From IMG/VR virus record IMGVR_UViG_3300026078_000022, positions 1-64,000 of that record: a stretch of DNA of 64,000 bases. One strand, 5' to 3'. The DNA comes from a virus. Positions 57,422 through 64,000 of the stretch are shown here, piece by piece. Each line of letters starts with the position of its first letter. The first letter of the stretch is position 1. A model generated the notes under the pieces. That model was not told the origin of the DNA. It searched no databases and saw only the letters and a list, made by a program, of their open reading frames with translations. The position numbers were made by a program, and so were the translations under genes.

Positions 57422-59950
57422 TTATTCAGTTATTGGCGTTAATTCTTTACGTTGTTCCTTTGCGTCTTCCAATTCAGCCTTTTGTTTATTTTCTTCGAGA
57501 CGATTTTGCTTACGTTGATCACTTAGAATTGCCATTGATTGCGTTTTTTGCTTGGTTAGTTGATCTTGAAGGGCTGCATCAATTTGACCTTGTGTTTGTA
57601 TATTCTGATCTTTGGCTTGTCCTTTCGCTTGATTTAACATCATGGCTGTTTGTAATTGCATTTGTTGCAATTCTTTGGCGCGTTCGTGTTGCACTGCTTC
57701 CATATCCGCCTTTTCACGCGCACGTCTTTTAGCCGCCAATGATAATAATACAGCACCATACTTGTAATTCTCCTGAATGGTATCAATAATCATTTCTACA
57801 TCTTCAAAACTTATTTCTCCATCCCGTAACATTTGAGTAGTAAGTTCTGTATAATATTGCTTCTTAGCTTGTGTATCTTCGAGAGTTACGGTTAACCCTA
57901 TTTCTTCAGGTTGCAATTCTTCCACCGATTCCAATAACATGGCATTAGCTACTCCTACTACACTTTCAAACTCATTCCATCGTTGCTTATAATTAAGTTG
58001 TTTCCGTTCCTTTGTTATATTTATCAGGAATTGCACGCATCGCTCCCCAAACATAACTAGAAATTCACGCGCTGGCATTTCGATAAACCATAAGCCATCC
58101 CGTGTAGCTGCTATTGAAGCCTGAATGCCTGCTACGGCTGTACGCGGTTTAGGATCGGCTCCTTCCGTAATATCATTTTGAGCAAGCGATAAAGTCAAAA
58201 GGTTGTATTGTTCCAATATCAATTTCAAGAACCGTTCAGCTTTATCCAAATGCTTTGTATCAACCAGTACAAAGAATTTGCTAGGATCTTGAACTACCAC
58301 ATTACCGTTCTTATCCCTGAATTTCATAAAAGCAATTCCACCTTGTCGCATTGCTTTCCATTGTTCCATGCCTGCATCAATGCCATTGCCCCCTGTTGGC
58401 TTATCTGGATTGCCGGGATCTACTTTATTTTTTTCATCCACCGCTTTTAAAAGACCGGATATGAAATCCCAATCTATTACCATGCTTGTGGTATCCTGAA
58501 CAATACAGTTTTGGAACTTATGCCAAAGCGTACGAATCTTAGGCATGTATGCTTCTTTTATGTCCGTGAAAGACATTCTTTCGTCTTTCCAGATAACCAA
58601 TGAACTTTTAGCATACCGCATATCAACGCCGTAACGATACATATCAATATCCTTTTTTATATTGAATATGTATCTGGATTGCCATGCCCAATCTATTGGT
58701 GCATTACGAGATAGTCTTTCTCCCGGTGGTGGTACATAATAACAACTATACCAGACATTGTAAATCTTTTGTCGCTGTTCTGTTTTATATTTATTGGGAG
58801 TATTTTTATGGGGTAACCAGCTTAATGGCTTTCGTTCCCAAACGGGGATACGATTATTTACATAGCTTTCTGAAAACTTATCGGCATCCTGAGTAAGACA
58901 AGAAAGTTTACCTATTCTTATTTTGGCATTGCTTCCTTTAACGCTTTTTGCTCCTTTCCAATCCATGCCGTGCGCAGCGCCTTGCGTTTTGTTTATCTCA
59001 AAAACTTCTTTCAGTTCTTCGTCAGAAAGTTTAGTAGCAAATTGACGCACAAATTCAGCAAAGGTTATATCTTTTTCATAAAACCAGAATTGAATATCCT
59101 CCCCGTTTTTTTCGTTGAATGAACTGGTGAAAAGTTGGTCTGGTTCAAGATATTCTACTAGACCACGGCCTGTAGTTTCATCAATAGTCCATGTTCCGCA
59201 AGCTCTATTAAAGTGCTTCAGGTCATTATTAAAGCTCTGACATTTTACATGCCACTTGTTGAGGTTGATTAGATAATGACTGATACCTAGCTCGAATGCT
59301 CTTTCAATATCGCCCTTGTACACATAAGAATCGTATAAAGCTAAGTCCTGACTATCTTTTAATTGATTCCGGATGTAATCGACTATGTTACCTATCGTAT
59401 CAACCATTTCGTCGCCTTTTTCTTGGCTTAATGATTGAACATAGGCATAAGGAGATTCACTTTCACTTATAGGAGGATAACCTATTTCGACTAGAATTTC
59501 ATTTAAAATTCCACGGAAAGCATTTTGGTAAAGGATTTTGTACTTTTCTTTTATGCGTTGCCCTTTGGCAAACTTGTCGATTTCGTTTACCTGAATCTGG
59601 TTTACTATCCCTATTTTATCGAGTTTGGCCCGGACAATATTATCAATATGTACATCTATGGGGCATGTTTTCCAATCGGCTGCGAAGTATTGTGCTTTAC
59701 CGCCTCCACCCATTGGAGTAGGGGGATCAATCAAATTGATGTAATCTTGCTTGTCTATTTCTCCACGTTCTAACCTGCGATATTCTCGTTTTCGTTTAGT
59801 GTTTAGGAAACATACACCTGCCTGTTTTGCGTAAAACAAGAACTGACTCATCCAAAGCTGGCCTTTGTCTTCGGATGGCATAAACGTAATGTCACTATAA
59901 AAAGTTGTGTTATCGCGAACCGGTAGATTATTCCCTTTCTTTTCGGCCAT
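57422..59950 (-). CDS. Portal protein, 842 aa
   Basis: A large protein directly after terminase and its neighbours. It has a mixed alpha/beta core and, at the C-terminus (about residues 740-842), a long coiled coil rich in Q, K and A (ARAREKADMEAVQHERAKEL, then QLQTAMMLNQAKGQAKDQN). This is the barrel-type extension common in crAss-like and other large portals. LVDTKHLDKAERFLKLILEQ and AQNDITEGADPKPRTAVAGI in the middle fit the long helix and crown of portals. It would be a dodecameric DNA channel. Confidence 0.8.
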   Translation of the reverse strand: MAEKKGNNLPVRDNTTFYSDITFMPSEDKGQLWMSQFLFYAKQAGVCFLNTKRKREYRRLERGEIDKQDYINLIDPPTPMGGGGKAQYFAADWKTCPIDVHIDNIVRAKLDKIGIVNQIQVNEIDKFAKGQRIKEKYKILYQNAFRGILNEILVEIGYPPISESESPYAYVQSLSQEKGDEMVDTIGNIVDYIRNQLKDSQDLALYDSYVYKGDIERAFELGISHYLINLNKWHVKCQSFNNDLKHFNRACGTWTIDETTGRGLVEYLEPDQLFTSSFNEKNGEDIQFWFYEKDITFAEFVRQFATKLSDEELKEVFEINKTQGAAHGMDWKGAKSVKGSNAKIRIGKLSCLTQDADKFSESYVNNRIPVWERKPLSWLPHKNTPNKYKTEQRQKIYNVWYSCYYVPPPGERLSRNAPIDWAWQSRYIFNIKKDIDMYRYGVDMRYAKSSLVIWKDERMSFTDIKEAYMPKIRTLWHKFQNCIVQDTTSMVIDWDFISGLLKAVDEKNKVDPGNPDKPTGGNGIDAGMEQWKAMRQGGIAFMKFRDKNGNVVVQDPSKFFVLVDTKHLDKAERFLKLILEQYNLLTLSLAQNDITEGADPKPRTAVAGIQASIAATRDGLWFIEMPAREFLVMFGERCVQFLINITKERKQLNYKQRWNEFESVVGVANAMLLESVEELQPEEIGLTVTLEDTQAKKQYYTELTTQMLRDGEISFEDVEMIIDTIQENYKYGAVLLSLAAKRRAREKADMEAVQHERAKELQQMQLQTAMMLNQAKGQAKDQNIQTQGQIDAALQDQLTKQKTQSMAILSDQRKQNRLEENKQKAELEDAKEQRKELTPITE

Positions 59951-59998
59951 TATATCAATAATTTATACCAAATCTAGTGATTTTTAAATATTATTTCA

Positions 59999-60592
59999 TT
60001 ATCCTTTATAATCACTATAGATACTCATATCAAATTCCCGTTTGTATCGTTCTTTATTTAATTCCCAATTTATGCCAGAACCGATTACCGTAAACCCAAA
60101 TCCTTTATGTCTCAGATCAAGGGGCCAGCCTAATCTAATGGGGTACAGTTTAATATTAGTTTCCCCACAACATCTGCAAAGCCCTATTTTATTGCTTTTT
60201 AACTGTTTGGGAATGTATTTGTCCCCTTCTAACATACAATCATAACAAATATCAGGGGGCAGTAATTTTGGGTGTTTAGGCTCAGGCTGTTTATTTAAAA
60301 CCTGCCAATTGATACATTCAAATACTCCATCACGTATCCAAATTCTACGGGTAAAATGATGACGAAGTTTTCTTATTTCTCTTAACGTAAGGGGTTCAGT
60401 AGCTTCATAAATTTCTTTCTTTAAATCCGCGTCCACACGCACATGAGTATATTCTGTCTTTCTATATTGATCCCCAACTTTAACTATTTGTCCGTAATGA
60501 GAATGCCCATCTACCAAAAGGACTTCCGGCCATTTGAATAGAATACCGCCCCATTTAGCCTGTGTAAAAAGTTTTAATCTTCTAAACTTCAT
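59999..60592 (-). CDS. Zinc-ribbon protein, 197 aa
   Basis: Two cysteine pairs (CYDCMLEGDKYIPK and LCRCCGETNIKLY, residues about 117-145) make a four-cysteine zinc site after a basic helical region (TLREIRKLRHHFTRRIWIRD). The C-terminal part (RLGWPLDLRHKGFGFTVIGS) is aromatic. It may contact DNA or the packaging machine, judging from its position between portal and the GroES-like gene. It has no named family. Confidence 0.6.
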   Translation of the reverse strand: MKFRRLKLFTQAKWGGILFKWPEVLLVDGHSHYGQIVKVGDQYRKTEYTHVRVDADLKKEIYEATEPLTLREIRKLRHHFTRRIWIRDGVFECINWQVLNKQPEPKHPKLLPPDICYDCMLEGDKYIPKQLKSNKIGLCRCCGETNIKLYPIRLGWPLDLRHKGFGFTVIGSGINWELNKERYKREFDMSIYSDYKG

Positions 60593-60602
60593 AACAACTT
60601 AT

Positions 60603-61754
60603 TTAATCAATTCGAGCCAAAACATCCACATCATTAATGCACGAAAATTTCTTCCCGTCAATCATTACCGAAAACACGTCGAAGTCATTAACTAATACCT
60701 TCATGCCGGGTACAATATCGTAATTTTCTGTACTTTCTTTTGCTACTGAAAGTACCTCTCGTTCAATAACCATTTCAGTTTCATAATATATTAATCCACT
60801 ACGAGTTACCTTTCCTACTACGTTACTTTTATGCTCCAATAATACAAAAGGTTCGCGGGGATGTATATTGCTATCTCTGACTACGGCTATTAGGGATGAA
60901 AGATTATCGTAGTCCCCTTTGAACCAAACAGCTTGTGTTCTGTTTCCTTTTCTGTTTTCATGCACAATATTATCATCTTCGTGGCGTGTGGTAATGGCAT
61001 CCACTACCACTAATTTATCCGCCCCATCATACCCTACAATAATATCATCGTTATTATCTACAAGGTAATGGATTATGGCGGTATCGTCAGGTAAGACATT
61101 TTCAACATTGGCCCCTGCTTCAATAACTTGCCCCCCTGATACGAATATTTCGGCTTTCCTATCGTTCAGTGTATTTTCATCTACGGTTATAAATAGTAAA
61201 GCAGGTGTACCATCGTCACGAATTATTCGCTTTCTGAAAAGACTTTCTCTACTTTCTTTGGTTATTTTTATCAATACAAAATCAGGATTCGGAATAAGTT
61301 TACTTCCCATTTCTTTAGCTAACACATTTTTTTCTGCCACTAACACATACTCTTTGCCATCTTTAGAATAAGATAGTATTTCAGATTGCCCACGGAAGTA
61401 AATTAAGTCTCCCGGCTGATAATAATTCGCGTCACTACCTGATTCAACTACTCTCCCGTAATTTTTCAGATCCCGGTTTATGATATTCTTAACTTTTTCG
61501 TCGTATACCTTATTCTCTTTTTCTTCCTTAGCTATATCATGTATCCCGTGTTTCTTTTTACTATGCTCAATAAGTTTTGATGTAAGGTCATTCTTTTGAA
61601 ATGGCTTTTTAAAAACTATATCGGACATTGCTTCTTCAAACTCAGAAAAATTATCTAGGCTTTTACCATCCATAATGTATAAGCCAGATTCGGTCATTTC
61701 TTCTGAAACGTGTTCTAACCTTTCTATTAAAACTGTATTACGTAATGGTTTCAT
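60603..61754 (-). CDS. Triple GroES-like co-chaperonin protein, 383 aa
   Basis: Three GroES/Cpn10-like domains follow one another. Domain 1 (about 1-148) begins LRNTVLIERLE and TESGLYI and ends YQPGDLIYFRGQSEILSYSK, then DGKEYVLVAEKNVLAKE, the standard GroES ending. A helical insertion separates its halves at about 31-97. Domain 2 (about 154-258) has IPNPDFVLIKI and LPDDTAIIHYLVD with GYDGADKLVVVDA. Domain 3 (about 302-383) has FVLLEH, RSGLIYYET and VPGMKVLVNDFDVFSVMIDG, then KKFSCINDVDVLARID. Phage GroES relatives such as T4 gp31 help host GroEL fold capsid proteins, so this one may act for the capsid or portal. Tandem fusion is known in plants (double Cpn10), but three domains are unusual. 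Confidence 0.75.
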   Translation of the reverse strand: MKPLRNTVLIERLEHVSEEMTESGLYIMDGKSLDNFSEFEEAMSDIVFKKPFQKNDLTSKLIEHSKKKHGIHDIAKEEKENKVYDEKVKNIINRDLKNYGRVVESGSDANYYQPGDLIYFRGQSEILSYSKDGKEYVLVAEKNVLAKEMGSKLIPNPDFVLIKITKESRESLFRKRIIRDDGTPALLFITVDENTLNDRKAEIFVSGGQVIEAGANVENVLPDDTAIIHYLVDNNDDIIVGYDGADKLVVVDAITTRHEDDNIVHENRKGNRTQAVWFKGDYDNLSSLIAVVRDSNIHPREPFVLLEHKSNVVGKVTRSGLIYYETEMVIEREVLSVAKESTENYDIVPGMKVLVNDFDVFSVMIDGKKFSCINDVDVLARID

Positions 61755-62050
61755 ATATATTGATATGCAATGCTATTTTCCTTGTTAATTAATATTTTTT
61801 GCCCATTAAAATATAAGTAATATGTATCTATTATGTAATCCTCTTTGAAATATAAGCACGAAAAATTCAAGTATAACCAATTTGTCATTTCTTTGTATAA
61901 ATCTTTATTTACAACTATGCTTAGTATTTCTTCATAATGTTCATCTTTTAAAATATTGCATATCGTTTCTAATACGGTAATATCAAATTTCTCAAAGTCT
62001 ACCGTAAAAGCATTCCCTTTATCGGATAATTTAAAAGATATTGATTGCAT
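61751..62050 (-). CDS. Hypothetical protein, 99 aa
   Basis: Not recognised. Tyrosine- and isoleucine-rich mixed fold (FDITVLETICNILKDEHYEE, then LYFKEDYIIDTYYLYFNGQK). It lies between terminase and the GroES-like gene and overlaps the latter's ATG (ATGA). A small packaging or head-assembly partner is possible. Confidence 0.6.
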   Translation of the reverse strand: MQSISFKLSDKGNAFTVDFEKFDITVLETICNILKDEHYEEILSIVVNKDLYKEMTNWLYLNFSCLYFKEDYIIDTYYLYFNGQKILINKENSIAYQYI

Positions 62051-62057
62051 ATAATAT

Positions 62058-64000
62058 TTAATTTCTTACCGGATTCAGTTCCATTAATTTTTTCATCATA
62101 TCATCAATGTTACTATCAGTTGCATTAGTGTAAACTATTTGTTTTAATCCATCATGCAACATAATAGTAGCCATTGTAGCGTGTGATTTGGTAGTATTCT
62201 GCATGTCAAAGTTTTTGTAATCAATCAACGCTTCATCGAATGGGAATGTCGCAACCATGTCCTTATCGTTTTCATCTTTTGGTTCAGCGAAATGGGTTAT
62301 CAAATTTTGTAAACCATTCTCTACCACTTTCCCTTTGCTATCCGTCCATATTCCCCATTTACCGTCTTTTGGATTTTTAAGCAGGAAGGGGAGCATATTA
62401 TGATCGTCAAACTCTTCTTCGGTTGTTTCGACCTGACGTTCAGCCATGCAAGGATAACCCCAATATTTGCAGGCTTTGATTACTTCTTTATGCGCATCTC
62501 GCGGGTTGTTTGGCCGGTACAACATGAATGCGCAATACTCATTATCTATCCCTGAATTAAAATAATCGAATTTCTTATAAACGATAGCACATGCCTGAGA
62601 TAAGTTATCACTTGTTGTATTGTCGGTTTTATACCGAATAGGGTCATAACCAATACACCCTTCAGGATTGGTAGCCGGAAAATGAACCTTCCCATAAAAT
62701 CTATACCTATTTCTGGTATCAATTCCTTTATCTACCGAAAAATAAGGATGCACTGCTACCAACCATACGCCCTCCTGATCTTCCTCAAAGTATATTTTCC
62801 CTTTTTTATCTTCTAGTAAATTACCGCGAACATAAGGTTTTCCATCTCGCGGCATTTGCTTTAATTCCTGTATACGGCTTTCCATACGGATAATTGGGAA
62901 GTATACTTTATCCGTAGCGGCCATTAACCCATGCTTCTTTTCTATTGGCAACCGGCGAAGGGCAAATACGTATTGCTTTGAATTTTTGTCGTACTTATTT
63001 ACTTCACCCCAAATATAGGCTTCTGCTTTATCCCGGTTAATTTTTCCGAATCTTGTATAGGCCGGATCTCTATGCTCTTGTGGAATATCGGCAGAATGAA
63101 TAGCGCCTACAAACCATTCATAAAGGCCACTTGTCGTTCTACCGTTTTGGTCGCGTACTTTCGGGTTACTGTCAAGAATGATTTTGCATCCTTTCTTCAC
63201 CGCGTTCAGGTAATCGTCCGAATCTCCCATAGTTGAAAGAACGTCTACCTTTCCTTTGATGCCGTATTCTACTACGCATTTTTTATTAATATCTAGGGTT
63301 TCTTCCGGATCGGCAGTAGTCCACTTAAAACTTTCATCCTGAATGATTAATCTTTTCTTTTCGCCATCCATTGCAGCGGGGGTAGTTGGATAAGGCGTTA
63401 CCTTTCCCCCTAATGGAATATCTTTTTCATCTGAATCATTCAGAATATCAACCCGATTGGATATTAATTCGAGGCTATTACGCGGTTTTTTCCCATTTGG
63501 GGAATAAAATTCCTCCCGCATCCATCTGGGCCGCGAAAGATAGGTATTTACCAGAGGATGCATTAAAGAATTTAAACATTTCTTATACTCATTGCTTTGC
63601 AGGCCGACATATGAATTTTCGTCTTCAAGCAGTGTATAAATGGCTTCCTCAATTTCTTCGGCCGTCATTCCACAACGACGACACTTTAAGATTGCTTTGC
63701 CGTAACTGTTCGTATCCTTTCTGACTAAATCCCTGAAATAGAAGTCAAATCGTTGTTGTTCAAGGTATTCAGCATAACCAAAATCAAATTTATTAATGAC
63801 AAGAAAATCCCAGTGCATCCCCGTTATCCATACTGGCTCCCCATTAATAAACATCCAATGCCCATTTAACCACTTATCCCGCATCCCGGAAATGTATTCG
63901 ATACGCTCCCGTTCTGTCATCCTCCTTACATCCTTTATTTCTGGCCGCCTCCATATCTGGTCATGGCGCTTTAGATTATACCCTTCAATGAGTTTTTCAT
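62058..64000 (-). CDS. terL: Terminase large subunit, 5' end beyond the window
   Basis: The frame from 63920 downwards is a DNA-packaging ATPase/nuclease. A Walker A-like loop region lies around KAILKCRRCGMTAEE (residues 75-89). The Walker B motif is KRLIIQDESFK (189-199), with the catalytic D-E at 195-196. A nuclease domain starts near residue 420 with IGYDPIRYKTD and ends with FDEALIDYKNFD. Upstream of the ATG at 63920 the same frame stays open to 64000 and reads like protein (KRHDQIWRRPEIKDVRR), an opening typical of these terminases. The true start therefore lies outside the window and the gene is partial. The Walker A loop lacks the usual GxxGxGKT form, an oddity worth checking. Confidence 0.85.
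   Translation of the reverse strand, partial: EKLIEGYNLKRHDQIWRRPEIKDVRRMTERERIEYISGMRDKWLNGHWMFINGEPVWITGMHWDFLVINKFDFGYAEYLEQQRFDFYFRDLVRKDTNSYGKAILKCRRCGMTAEEIEEAIYTLLEDENSYVGLQSNEYKKCLNSLMHPLVNTYLSRPRWMREEFYSPNGKKPRNSLELISNRVDILNDSDEKDIPLGGKVTPYPTTPAAMDGEKKRLIIQDESFKWTTADPEETLDINKKCVVEYGIKGKVDVLSTMGDSDDYLNAVKKGCKIILDSNPKVRDQNGRTTSGLYEWFVGAIHSADIPQEHRDPAYTRFGKINRDKAEAYIWGEVNKYDKNSKQYVFALRRLPIEKKHGLMAATDKVYFPIIRMESRIQELKQMPRDGKPYVRGNLLEDKKGKIYFEEDQEGVWLVAVHPYFSVDKGIDTRNRYRFYGKVHFPATNPEGCIGYDPIRYKTDNTTSDNLSQACAIVYKKFDYFNSGIDNEYCAFMLYRPNNPRDAHKEVIKACKYWGYPCMAERQVETTEEEFDDHNMLPFLLKNPKDGKWGIWTDSKGKVVENGLQNLITHFAEPKDENDKDMVATFPFDEALIDYKNFDMQNTTKSHATMATIMLHDGLKQIVYTNATDSNIDDMMKKLMELNPVRN

Noticed and set aside
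1-64000. CRISPR array
   Set aside because: No regularly spaced direct repeats of suitable length were seen. The three spacer repeats at 7063-7558 are unevenly spaced.

Overview
The window is part of a tailed-bacteriophage genome whose host is most likely a member of the Bacteroidetes. The DNA is AT-rich and genes are densely packed, with many ATGA or TAATG overlaps. Shine-Dalgarno sites are largely absent, and A/T-rich leaders precede the start codons. At least two promoters match the Bacteroidetes primary-sigma pattern (TTTG, about 20 bases, TAnnTTTG). Secreted proteins carry Bacteroidetes-style signal peptides. There is no tail sheath, tape measure or baseplate set. The structural genes (terminase, portal, scaffold, capsid, ring/adaptor proteins, a very large nozzle-like protein, ejection proteins) instead fit a short-tailed, podovirus-type virion resembling crAss-like phages. 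That placement is inferred from gene order and protein character, not from a homology search.

Layout. (1) 80-9185, minus strand: an early/accessory block of many small proteins, with a RusA-type Holliday-junction resolvase, a ribbon-helix-helix protein and a PD-(D/E)XK nuclease-like protein at its downstream end. It is interrupted at about 6693-7552 by an 860-base gene-free stretch. That stretch has many complementary segments, a tRNA-like acceptor/T-arm module and a minus-strand terminator, so it probably encodes a large structured RNA. (2) 9200-11360: a regulatory region with divergent genes, an XRE repressor-like gene, a sharp strand-composition switch (C/A-rich to G/T-rich) that may mark a replication origin, and two promoters that look leaderless. 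(3) 11362-17189, plus strand: about two dozen small genes, including a KH-like protein, a secreted protein and a lipoprotein, punctuated by hairpin terminators. (4) 17327-64000, minus strand: the late region. From 64000 downwards it holds terminase large subunit (cut by the window edge), a small protein, a protein with three GroES-like domains, a zinc-ribbon protein, portal, lytic transglycosylase-like protein, scaffold, capsid and capsid-associated proteins. These are followed by a structural protein, ring proteins, nozzle, ejection proteins including one of 2,523 residues, an ATP-grasp enzyme, a tailspike with a beta-helix, and a lysis cassette of membrane proteins, a spanin-like protein and lysozyme.

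Two homing-endonuclease genes (HNH at 45630, GIY-YIG at 49946) and a two-gene plus-strand island (55086-56029) interrupt the late operon. No integrase, DNA polymerase, primase or RNA polymerase is visible, so replication genes must lie outside the window. The features most worth a second look are the triple-GroES protein beside terminase, the large structured RNA with its tRNA-like module, an otherwise intact gene interrupted by an in-frame TAG, the ATP-grasp/HExxE-motif pair beside the tailspike, and the possible origin.
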